A stretch of 40,415 bases of DNA from NCBI GenBank assembly GCA_013298545.1, contig JAAFIA010000045.1, forward strand, positions 1 to 40,415, written 5' to 3'. Each line of letters begins with the position of its first letter. Positions within the stretch are counted from its first letter, which is position 1. Of this stretch, positions 15,300-22,866 are shown one piece after another. Made by a program: the position numbers and the translations under genes. The notes below the pieces were generated by a model. It had not been told where the DNA came from. It saw only the letters and a program-made list of their open reading frames with translations, and searched no databases. The stretch comes from Bacteroidota bacterium (GTDB taxonomy: Bacteria > Bacteroidota > Bacteroidia > Palsa-965).

Positions 15300-17198
15300 T
15301 TAACCAATCAACTCAACGCTACGTTTAATAAAGCGGGTCAATTCTTCGCCTTTTAGCAAACCTTGCGCCAACAGCGCCAAATCAGCCGATTGTTTGACGA
15401 GTTGTTTCTTCTTATCAGCATCATTTTCGGCAACAATGCGTGTAACAAGCGGGTGGTTGGTATTGACGACCAAATTGTGCATGTCGGGCAATTGTCCATA
15501 AAATCCTGCATTGCCGCCCGAAAGCGCACTCATGTCTTTCATGCGTCGCATAAATTCTGGCTTGGTAATTAACATTGGTGCATCTGTTTCGCTCAACGAT
15601 TCAAATGTTACCGAGAATTTTCCTTTCGGAATAATTTCTTCTACCACCGGACGCAAAGCATTTTGCTCGTCCTCGCTGAGTTTCGATGGCATAGGCTCGT
15701 CTTTCGGAATCAGTTTTTCAATCGTGTCTGCATCTACACGCACAAACGAAACGTTTTCCAGCTTCGATTCGAGGTGATTGATGAAATGCGAATCGATTAA
15801 ACTATCCATTACCAAAACATCATATCCACGCTCACGTGCCGATTCGATGTAGCCGTGTTGCGCTTCCACATCGCTCGTGTAAAGCATCACAACCTTATTG
15901 TCTTTGTTGGTTTGGAGCGGACTTACATGTGCACGATATTCTTCAAACGTAAACTGTTTTTTCTCCGTATTGCTCAATAACGCAAACTTTTGTCCTTTAT
16001 CCCAGAATTTATCATCGCTCAAAAGACCGTATTGCACAAACATGCGAATGTCTTCCCATTTCGCTTCAAAATCGGCGCGGTCTTTCTTGAACAATTCTTC
16101 TAGTTTGTCGGCTACTTTTTTGGTGATGTGTGCCGAAATCTTCTTCACATTGGCATCGCTTTGCAAATAGGAACGCGATACATTGAGCGGAATATCTGGC
16201 GAATCGAGAACACCACGCAGGAGCGTGAGAAAATCGGGAACAATATTTTCGACCGAATCGGTTACAAATACCTGATTGCAGTACAATTGAATTTTATCTT
16301 TTTGTACCTCAAACGATTTTTTGATTTTCGGGAAATACAAAATGCCCGTGAGGTTGAACGGATAATCGACATTCAGATGAATCCAGAAGAGCGGATCTTC
16401 AAAAGTCATCGGATAAAGCTCGCGGTAAAATGCTTTGTAATCCTCGTCCGTTAATTCAGCAGGTTTGCGTGTCCAAGCGGGTTTGGGGTTGTTGATGACG
16501 TTTGGATGAATTGTTTTCAATTCATTTCCGGCCTCATCTTTCAAGGCATTTCCTTCTTCGTCGTGTTGCACTTCTTCGCGTGTTCCGAAACGAATTTCGA
16601 CAGGCAAGAAACGGGCATATTTATTCAAGATGCCTTCGATGCGGCCTTGCTCCAAAAATTCGAGCGAATCGTCGGCTACATGCAACACAACATCTGTTCC
16701 GCGATCAGCTTTTTCAATTTGTTCGAGGGTGTATTCTGGACTTCCATCGCACAACCAACGCACAGCAGATTCATCTTTATACGATTTCGAAATCAATTCT
16801 ACTTTGGCCGCAACCATAAACGCGGAATAGAAACCAAGACCAAAATGGCCAATGATTCCGTTTACCGCATCGGTTTTGTCTTTGTATTGCTGTACAAATT
16901 CTTCGGCACCCGAAAACGCAACTTGCGTAATGTATTTTTCAACTTCTTCGCCCGTCATACCAATACCGCGATCGCGGATGGTGATGGTTTTAGCTTCTTT
17001 ATCAAGAATCACTTCGACAAATAAATCGCCTAATTCAACTTGTGCTTCGCCGAGCGAGGTCAACGCTTGAATTTTTTTGGTGGCATCAACCGCATTTGAG
17101 ACCAACTCGCGCAGAAAAATTTCGTGGTCAGAGTAGAGAAATTTTTTGATAATCGGAAAGATATTTTCCGTCGATACATTGATTTTACCAGTACTCAT
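15300..17198 (-). CDS. htpG: Molecular chaperone HtpG (Hsp90)
   Basis: This cytosolic ATP-dependent Hsp90 homologue has 632 residues, normal for the family. The N-terminal GHKL ATPase domain shows ELVSNAVDA (Glu31, Asn35), DRGIGMT and the lid region GHFGLGFYSAFMVA. The middle domain includes NVSRSYLQSD with the catalytic-loop arginine. The C-terminal dimerisation domain ends in VELIG without an acidic tail, as in bacterial HtpG. The gene is monocistronic: it has its own terminator and is divergent from the SDR epimerase. A TAnnTTTG box lies 55 bases upstream. Confidence 0.97.
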   Translation of the reverse strand: MSTGKINVSTENIFPIIKKFLYSDHEIFLRELVSNAVDATKKIQALTSLGEAQVELGDLFVEVILDKEAKTITIRDRGIGMTGEEVEKYITQVAFSGAEEFVQQYKDKTDAVNGIIGHFGLGFYSAFMVAAKVELISKSYKDESAVRWLCDGSPEYTLEQIEKADRGTDVVLHVADDSLEFLEQGRIEGILNKYARFLPVEIRFGTREEVQHDEEGNALKDEAGNELKTIHPNVINNPKPAWTRKPAELTDEDYKAFYRELYPMTFEDPLFWIHLNVDYPFNLTGILYFPKIKKSFEVQKDKIQLYCNQVFVTDSVENIVPDFLTLLRGVLDSPDIPLNVSRSYLQSDANVKKISAHITKKVADKLEELFKKDRADFEAKWEDIRMFVQYGLLSDDKFWDKGQKFALLSNTEKKQFTFEEYRAHVSPLQTNKDNKVVMLYTSDVEAQHGYIESARERGYDVLVMDSLIDSHFINHLESKLENVSFVRVDADTIEKLIPKDEPMPSKLSEDEQNALRPVVEEIIPKGKFSVTFESLSETDAPMLITKPEFMRRMKDMSALSGGNAGFYGQLPDMHNLVVNTNHPLVTRIVAENDADKKKQLVKQSADLALLAQGLLKGEELTRFIKRSVELIG

Positions 17199-17253
17199 GA
17201 TGTGAAAAAATAGCTAGATGAAACGTAGTTGATTTTAATCCGCTTGTAAGTGG

Positions 17254-17261
17254 CAAAGGTA
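17254..17261 (-). promoter_or_regulatory. Candidate -7 box (TACCTTTG) for htpG
   Basis: The minus strand reads TACCTTTG, an exact match to TAnnTTTG, 55 bases before the htpG ATG. No TTG is seen at the usual distance upstream, so the promoter assignment is tentative. Confidence 0.4.
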
Positions 17262-17382
17262 ATGCCGTTTTGCTGTACGCTGTCAGGATGACATTGGAAA
17301 CAGACAGGATGGCGCAAATTCGCTGAAAATGCGCCATCCGAAGGCAAAGAATCTGTATTTTAGGCCCGAAAATCAACTGCTT

Positions 17383-18225
17383 ATGCGCATTGCCATTACG
17401 GGTGCAAACGGATTTATTGGATCGGCATTGGCTCGTTTTTTTGAGTCAAATGGACATGATGTGATTCGTCTTCAACGGCAGCCAGCACAAGCCGAAAATA
17501 GTATGGCATTTGATTTAACAGCACCGAAATTTGACACTGCTGCTTTCGTGCAAATGGATGTACTTATCCATACCGCATACATCAAAGCCGATCAGCATAA
17601 AGACGCTTTTAAACACAATATCGAAGGATCGAAAATGCTCTTGCAACAGGCGCAAAAAGATGGTGTAAAACAAATTATTTTTCTGTCGTCTCTTTCTGCC
17701 CACGCACAGGCCGAATCGGTTTACGGGAAACAGAAATTTCAACTCGCAAAAAATTTTCGCGATGCGGGTGCCACCGTTGTGCGTCCCGGACTTGTTTTAG
17801 GAAATGGCGGACTTTTTTTAGCCATGAAAAAACAATTGCAGAAAAGTCCACGCATTCCTGTTTTCGGAAACGGACAACAACCCATTCAAACGGTTCATGT
17901 GGATGATTTGATTCTTGCTATTGACAAGGTGATTGCGCAAAACATGACGGGAGAATTTTGTGTGGCCGAACCCGTTCCTGTAGCTTATACCGAATTTTAC
18001 GGCGCACTCGCAACGCATTTCCAACGCGAAGCAAAATGGATCAAATTGCCGCTTGGTTTGTTGTTGTTTGCTGTACGAACAGTTGAAAAATTACACCTTC
18101 CTTTTCCAATTTCTTCCGAAACCTTACTTGGGCTTAAATACCTACATCTCATCGAATCGGAAACGGATCTGAAAAAAATTGGCATCACGCTTCGCAATTG
18201 GAAGGCAAGCATCGCATCGCTTTAA
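17383..18225 (+). CDS. NAD(P)-dependent epimerase/dehydratase, extended SDR family
   Basis: With the ATG at 17383 (MRIAITGANGFIG) the protein has 280 residues and a Rossmann GxxGxxG motif at 7-13. The catalytic region contains FLSSLSAHAQAESVYGKQK, with Ser and the YxxxK pair (Tyr-Gly-Lys-Gln-Lys). The substrate-binding half includes VVRPGLVLGNGG and TVHVDDLILAI, typical of NDUFA9-like or nucleoside-diphosphate-sugar epimerase relatives. The actual substrate is unknown. The upstream ATG at 17329 would add 18 polar residues before the Rossmann start and is unlikely. Its end overlaps the convergent pseudouridine-synthase gene by 4 bases. Confidence 0.85.
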   Translation: MRIAITGANGFIGSALARFFESNGHDVIRLQRQPAQAENSMAFDLTAPKFDTAAFVQMDVLIHTAYIKADQHKDAFKHNIEGSKMLLQQAQKDGVKQIIFLSSLSAHAQAESVYGKQKFQLAKNFRDAGATVVRPGLVLGNGGLFLAMKKQLQKSPRIPVFGNGQQPIQTVHVDDLILAIDKVIAQNMTGEFCVAEPVPVAYTEFYGALATHFQREAKWIKLPLGLLLFAVRTVEKLHLPFPISSETLLGLKYLHLIESETDLKKIGITLRNWKASIASL

Positions 18226-18947
18226 CGATTGGGGAAACGCATAACATTTAGCCGTTGAAACAAATCATCGATTTCTGTTTCGGTAAGCATATTCCATTCA
18301 CCCGCACGAAGATCCCCGAGCGTAATGCTTACAATGCGTGTACGCAGCAAGCGTAAAACTTGTACGTGTTGTGTCATACACATGCGCCTGATCTGCCGAT
18401 TCAAACCTTGTCGGAGAATAATGATAAATGCATTCGGATCATTGGCGACGGCTTGTGTGGTGGCTGGTTTCGTTTGTTGCCCAAGGATTTCAATGCCATT
18501 GGCCAAGTTGGAAAGCATCTCAGGGGTAACAGGTTTGTCAATCCAAACGCAATATTCTTTTTCTTTTTCGCGCTCGCTTTGTGCAACAGCATCATATATG
18601 CGGCCATCATCGGTAAGCAAAAGCAAACCTTCCGAATCTTTATCCAGACGACCAACGGGAAAAAGTTTTTTCGGAAATTGAAATACGGTGGTGAGGTTGT
18701 GCGCAATTTCGGGATTGAGTGTACATTCAATGCCGCGTGGTTTATAAAAACGAATGTAGGTAAATTGTACTGCTGGACGAATGATTTTTTGATCAACGGC
18801 AACTTCGTCCCAGATTTCTAATTTCATGGAAGGCGCAACAGGCTTGCCGTTTACACGAACACGTCCGGCATGAATCAGTTCCATAACTTCTGCATGGCTG
18901 ATGTTGAAATGCCGAACCAACAACGTAATGAGCTTGACAATTTTCAT
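18222..18947 (-). CDS. Pseudouridine synthase, RsuA/RluB/RluE/RluF family
   Basis: This enzyme isomerises uridine in rRNA. The 241-residue protein has an N-terminal S4 RNA-binding domain (about 8-52; MELIHAGRVRVNGKPV). The catalytic domain carries the first motif YKPRGIECT (about 68-76), the catalytic aspartate Asp102 in GRLDKDSEGLLLLTDDG, and the late motif LRQGLNRQIRRMC. The S4 domain and the GLNRQIRRMC motif resemble RluF (23S rRNA), but RsuA-group members are hard to separate by eye, so I give no symbol. Its coding end overlaps the convergent SDR gene by 4 bases, with no room for a separate terminator. Confidence 0.9.
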   Translation of the reverse strand: MKIVKLITLLVRHFNISHAEVMELIHAGRVRVNGKPVAPSMKLEIWDEVAVDQKIIRPAVQFTYIRFYKPRGIECTLNPEIAHNLTTVFQFPKKLFPVGRLDKDSEGLLLLTDDGRIYDAVAQSEREKEKEYCVWIDKPVTPEMLSNLANGIEILGQQTKPATTQAVANDPNAFIIILRQGLNRQIRRMCMTQHVQVLRLLRTRIVSITLGDLRAGEWNMLTETEIDDLFQRLNVMRFPNR

Positions 18948-18978
18948 GAATGAAACAGATTCAAGCTACCCGAAAAAA

Positions 18979-20217
18979 CTACCACGATAAATTGTTGGGA
19001 CGCGTGTAAAGCAATTGCATGACGTTGATGTTGCGCATGGCAAAAGCGGCTTCGCAGTAGGATAAATAATAATTCCATTTGCGTTTAAACCGATCATCGA
19101 AACCGAGTCGTTGAATTTCGGTTTGTTTGGCATTGAAATTTTCGCGCCATTGTTTCAGTGTTCTTGCATAATGCAAGCCCATGTCTTTCAAATCGGCCAA
19201 AGTAAGATCGCCCGTATTGTTGATGGCTGTATTGATTGCGCCCACAGACGGAAGTAACGATCCGGGGAAAATGTGTTTTTGGATCCAATCTACGCCGCGC
19301 CGCAAATCCTCGAAGCGCGAGTCGGGGCAGGTGATGACTTGCAGCGCCAATAATCCATCGCGTTTGAGTAAGCGTTGACATTGACGGAAATAAATTTCTA
19401 AAAATTCGGCACCAACAGCTTCGAGCATTTCAATACTCACAATACGATCGAATTGGCCTTCTGTTTTGCGGTAATCTTGCATCACAATTGAAACACGATC
19501 TTGCAATCCGGCTTCTTTGACGCGTTGTGTTGCCAATTTGTGTTGCTCTTCCGAAATGGTAATGCTTGTAACACGGCAGCCATAATTTTTTGCAATATGA
19601 ATCGCATTGCCGCCCCAACCGCTCCCAATTTCCAATACATGATGTTCGGGTTTCAACCGCAATTGTTTTGCTAGACGCGCATATTTGGCTTGTTGGGCTT
19701 CTTCTAAACTCATGTCGTCGCGAAGAAAATAAGCACTCGAATACGTCATCGAAGGATCGAGCCAATGCGCAAAAAAATCATTGTTCAAATCGTAATGTTC
19801 GCTGATGTTTTTGCGCGAACCGTCTTCGCTGTTGGCGCGTTTCAAATGACTCAAACGATTGAAAAAACGCATGACATTGAGAGAAAGCGATTTTACGGCA
19901 CTTCCCGAAACGGTTGGCGCATCATCGACATTGATTAAAAACCAACGAATGACTTCGGTGATGTTTGGTGTATCCCAATCGCCATCAACATACGCTTCGC
20001 CAAAACCAACATCGCCAAACAAGACACAACGTCTAAAAAAATCAGGGTTGGTTACCGTTATAGATGCGTTTACACCACCGCTGCCATCGCCCAATGCTAT
20101 TGTTTGACCTGAAGGTAAAGTCATACGCAAGCAACCGCGTTTCATGTTGCTTAAAAGATCAAGGATTGTACGTTCGTAAAATCCACCTGTTGTTTTTGCG
20201 ATTGTTGTTGTACTCAC
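18979..20217 (-). CDS. cfa: Cyclopropane-fatty-acyl-phospholipid synthase
   Basis: This enzyme adds a methylene from S-adenosylmethionine across double bonds of membrane phospholipid acyl chains. The 412 residues include an N-terminal lipid-binding part (GFGEAYVDGDWDTPN, about 71-85), the substrate motif ISEHYDLNNDFF (138-149) with MTYSSAYF (157-164), and SAM motif I VLEIGSGWGG (194-203). The later SIEMLEAVG contains the conserved glutamate of the bicarbonate site region. The start overlaps the stop of the upstream lipoprotein gene as ATGA, so they are coupled. Length and motifs agree with an active enzyme. Confidence 0.95.
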   Translation of the reverse strand: MSTTTIAKTTGGFYERTILDLLSNMKRGCLRMTLPSGQTIALGDGSGGVNASITVTNPDFFRRCVLFGDVGFGEAYVDGDWDTPNITEVIRWFLINVDDAPTVSGSAVKSLSLNVMRFFNRLSHLKRANSEDGSRKNISEHYDLNNDFFAHWLDPSMTYSSAYFLRDDMSLEEAQQAKYARLAKQLRLKPEHHVLEIGSGWGGNAIHIAKNYGCRVTSITISEEQHKLATQRVKEAGLQDRVSIVMQDYRKTEGQFDRIVSIEMLEAVGAEFLEIYFRQCQRLLKRDGLLALQVITCPDSRFEDLRRGVDWIQKHIFPGSLLPSVGAINTAINNTGDLTLADLKDMGLHYARTLKQWRENFNAKQTEIQRLGFDDRFKRKWNYYLSYCEAAFAMRNINVMQLLYTRPNNLSW

Positions 20218-21527
20218 AGATTTATCTCCCAGATTAATTGACCATTTTTTAAATCAATACACAGCATTTTGAGTTGTGCAATCAGAAATAAACGGTTGTT
20301 GTGTTGATCAAACCACGTGTAATCAAAACGTGGATTACCTTCAGACATAACACTTGAAAAGGCTCCTTTGTTGTTCGCTTTACTGGCATCGAAATACAAT
20401 TGCGGAAATTGGAGCGACCATTTTTGAGTGAAATTTCCCTGACGCATATCTATTTTCGAGAAGATGGTATGCGCCGTATCTGAAACATCGGTTGCATGAC
20501 GCACCAAAACGGTGTAAGGTTCGTCCGTTAAGGGATAATTGGAATCAAGTTCTTTTTTTAAAAGCATATCATACGCATAAGCGACCCGATCATAGTTTCT
20601 TTTGATTTCACCAAAGTAATTGCGCATGTCCAATTCTTCGCGCGAATATTCAGTCCAACTGGCATTGTCGCGCTTGAAGATGGGGTGTTTGGCCGTAACA
20701 AGATCAACGCTGTCTTGCCATTTTTGTTTTTCAGCTTGCAACTGATTCAATGCTTTGGTGCGTATTTGAAGCAAACGTTCAAAATTAGTATCAACGATAA
20801 ATTGACCCGATAAAAAGCTAAGTGTTGTATTGACATCGTTGTAATTCAGTTGCAATTTAGCGCGCTTGTCGTTGTTGAACGAAATGGCGGTATCGGAATT
20901 GAAATACACATTGTTGCTTTGAGCGGAGCGCGCCCACGAATAATTTGGAATTTTATCTTCAGTTTTAACCAGTGTTTTTGCTGCCGGATCGAAGTAATAA
21001 GTATAGCCTTGCATATCGGAAAGCATGAGTTTTTTCTCTTTCAGATTAACAGCGAAGAAAGCATCGAATTGTGTCCAAGCTGGTTTGGCAAACTGAAAAC
21101 CTTTTAATGGTGCTTCTGCTGAGAGTTTAGCTTGATCGTCGATCAATTCGAGTGTTTGTGGATTTCTGCAATGCAAGCCCAGTTCGTTATTGCTATAAAG
21201 CCAAATTTTTCCGGCAGTTGTACCAAGCACAATGGTTGTTTTCTCCAAACCTTCGCCCAATTCAATGCGCGCAATCAGTTTTCCTGTTTCAGCATTGTAG
21301 GTGGATAAACGATACTCGGCATAACCAGAAATACTTGTAAACCCTCCACTACTTCTTTTACTGGTAGCTTGAAAAATTTCCTCGCGCGTAATGATGTACG
21401 TTCCTTCTGTTCCGACATAGATAAAACTTTGGATAACATTATCTGCGCGGTCGTTTAGCACATCTTTGTGAAAGCAAGATGCACAAGTCAGGACAAGCAT
21501 CAAAAAAAAGAATGCGCGAAATTTCAT
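20214..21527 (-). CDS. Putative lipoprotein with PQQ/beta-propeller-like repeats
   Basis: With the ATG at 21527 (MKFRAFFF) the protein has 437 residues. The N-terminus is a lipoprotein-type signal (LMLVLTCASC), though the residues before the likely lipidated Cys18 are not ideal. Recurrent strand patterns such as YRLSTYNAETGKLIARI, GYTYYFDPAAKTLVKT and the end LCIDLKNGQLIWEINL resemble PQQ-like propeller blades, interrupted by a coiled, charged stretch (about 260-330). I cannot name a family. The stop overlaps the cfa start, so a role near the membrane together with Cfa is possible but only inferred from position. Confidence 0.65.
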   Translation of the reverse strand: MKFRAFFFLMLVLTCASCFHKDVLNDRADNVIQSFIYVGTEGTYIITREEIFQATSKRSSGGFTSISGYAEYRLSTYNAETGKLIARIELGEGLEKTTIVLGTTAGKIWLYSNNELGLHCRNPQTLELIDDQAKLSAEAPLKGFQFAKPAWTQFDAFFAVNLKEKKLMLSDMQGYTYYFDPAAKTLVKTEDKIPNYSWARSAQSNNVYFNSDTAISFNNDKRAKLQLNYNDVNTTLSFLSGQFIVDTNFERLLQIRTKALNQLQAEKQKWQDSVDLVTAKHPIFKRDNASWTEYSREELDMRNYFGEIKRNYDRVAYAYDMLLKKELDSNYPLTDEPYTVLVRHATDVSDTAHTIFSKIDMRQGNFTQKWSLQFPQLYFDASKANNKGAFSSVMSEGNPRFDYTWFDQHNNRLFLIAQLKMLCIDLKNGQLIWEINL

Positions 21528-21595
21528 ATTGTCTGGTTCTACGAATATACGAAAGCGTTGCAAGGTAGGATTGCGATGCTCTTGAAAAAATACCC

Positions 21596-22114
21596 TTACG
21601 GAATGGAGCGCAACACACTATCGGCAATCAATTCAATGGCATAAGGAGCGGTTTGCGATTTTCCTTTCGGATTGTTACTTCCGTGCCCCATCCATACACC
21701 ACGCGTGCGGCTATCAAGCACATGCACACATTCGTGAATGAGTGTGATGGCCACATCATCAACAGGCCGATCTAAACGTTTGGTGTTGATGAAAATGCGA
21801 CCATCAAAGGATGTGTAAGCCGTAGAGCGCGAAAAGCGTGTTAGTGTTTTGTACGTCAATACTTCGGCTACTGCTTGTTCTTTTTGAAAGTAACTGGCAA
21901 GCATTTCGCCGTTGACATTGGAATGATCAAACGTATCGGTATGCGCTTGTAATAATTTGTAGAATAATGGATGCCGCATTACCAAGTTTGCACGATCCAT
22001 GGCTCGGAGAATGGTGGTATCTGTTCCGGTATAACGAACCTGAATACCAACCAATTCAGCTGGCCGAGCGCTAAAAAGAAGGAGCAGGGGAAAAAGCAGC
22101 CACAAGCGATGCAT
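21596..22114 (-). CDS. Exported HExxH putative metallopeptidase-like protein
   Basis: With the ATG at 22114 (MHRLWLLFPLLLLFSARPAEL) the protein has 172 residues and a signal peptide of about 20. It carries a zinc-type HExxH motif, LIHECVHVLD (about 125-134), at the end of a helix. A downstream acidic helix, APYAIELIADSVL, could supply a third ligand. This matches small secreted zinc-peptidase-like proteins of unknown substrate; activity is inferred from the motif only. The open frame continues upstream to 22357 through the ATC-hydrolase-like gene, but the signal peptide and promoter placement favour 22114. Confidence 0.65.
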   Translation of the reverse strand: MHRLWLLFPLLLLFSARPAELVGIQVRYTGTDTTILRAMDRANLVMRHPLFYKLLQAHTDTFDHSNVNGEMLASYFQKEQAVAEVLTYKTLTRFSRSTAYTSFDGRIFINTKRLDRPVDDVAITLIHECVHVLDSRTRGVWMGHGSNNPKGKSQTAPYAIELIADSVLRSIP

Positions 22115-22120
22115 AGGCCC

Positions 22121-22150
22121 CAAAGTTAATGAGGAATTTAAATTCTTCAA
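22121..22150 (-). promoter_or_regulatory. Promoter for the HExxH gene (TTG, 19 bases, TAACTTTG)
   Basis: On the minus strand TTG (22148-22150) is followed after 19 bases by TAACTTTG (22121-22128), a full match to the Bacteroidota promoter. The -7 box ends only 6 bases before the ATG at 22114, so the mRNA would start at or next to the start codon. This supports that start and suggests a leaderless transcript. Confidence 0.6.
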
Positions 22151-22181
22151 CGAAAAAATGGGTTCAAACGAAGCGAAATTA

Positions 22182-22808
22182 TTAGGAGGCTTGACGTTTA
22201 AATCTAAAATCACAATGCTTTGCACCGTTTGCAATTGTCCCTGTTCTATATAATTGAAGTCCCGCAAGCCCCGAAGTAATTTCGTCAACTTCACAAAGTA
22301 TGGAAACATATTTAGCATAGTGATGTTTCTGAAATAATCTACATATTCCACATGCAATAATGTCTATGCCATAGCCAAGCCCATACGTTTCTTTTTTGTC
22401 GGTGATGATGTTAGCCATAAAACCGTCAGGGTTGGTATTCACACTTAATCTTTTGTGAAAAGCTTTTATTAAAATCTGTCCAAACCAAGTACTGATGATT
22501 CTTGGTAAAAGACGTTTTAAAAATGCCTGAATTTTACTTTTAGGTCGAACATATTCAATCGTAATTTGAAGACAAATCGTTCGTATGTTTTCAAATGACT
22601 CCCCTCGTTCGTCAAACGTCTTGATGAGTGCTAAAAAGTAGGAACTAAAATCAAGTCGCCTATCAATTGGATTTTTTGAAGTTTTTGCAAATGCCGTGTC
22701 GGTTGAAATAACTGTGTAATGCCTGTCTGTATCAGCAAGGATTTTGCAGAAGTCGTTTGGATAATTTTCCTTAACAAATTGCCTAAAATATTTTCGGTAG
22801 TTATCCAT
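22182..22808 (-). CDS. L-2-amino-thiazoline-4-carboxylic acid (ATC) hydrolase-like protein
   Basis: The 208-residue protein resembles the ATC hydrolase family, whose founding members open the thiazoline ring of ATC in a bacterial route to L-cysteine. The diagnostic C-terminal half shows GYGIDIIACGICRLFQKH (Cys153, Cys156), ILCEVDEITSG (Cys172) and LYRTGTIANGAKHCDFRF (Arg188, Cys199, Asp200). Many family members have unknown substrates, so only the fold and not the reaction is supported here. A hydrophobic, basic stretch at about 95-118 is not clearly a membrane segment. It runs in the same direction as the HExxH gene, 67 bases apart. Confidence 0.75.
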   Translation of the reverse strand: MDNYRKYFRQFVKENYPNDFCKILADTDRHYTVISTDTAFAKTSKNPIDRRLDFSSYFLALIKTFDERGESFENIRTICLQITIEYVRPKSKIQAFLKRLLPRIISTWFGQILIKAFHKRLSVNTNPDGFMANIITDKKETYGLGYGIDIIACGICRLFQKHHYAKYVSILCEVDEITSGLAGLQLYRTGTIANGAKHCDFRFKRQAS

Positions 22809-22866
22809 TTATTAATTTACGATTCGTCTTGGATCGGATTATTGTTCTGCTACTAATGAGTCGGTT

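Noticed and set aside
16506-17024. 172-residue ORF on the plus strand
   Set aside because: It is a shadow of htpG in the opposite strand, rich in Phe, Arg and Asn as expected for antisense reading.
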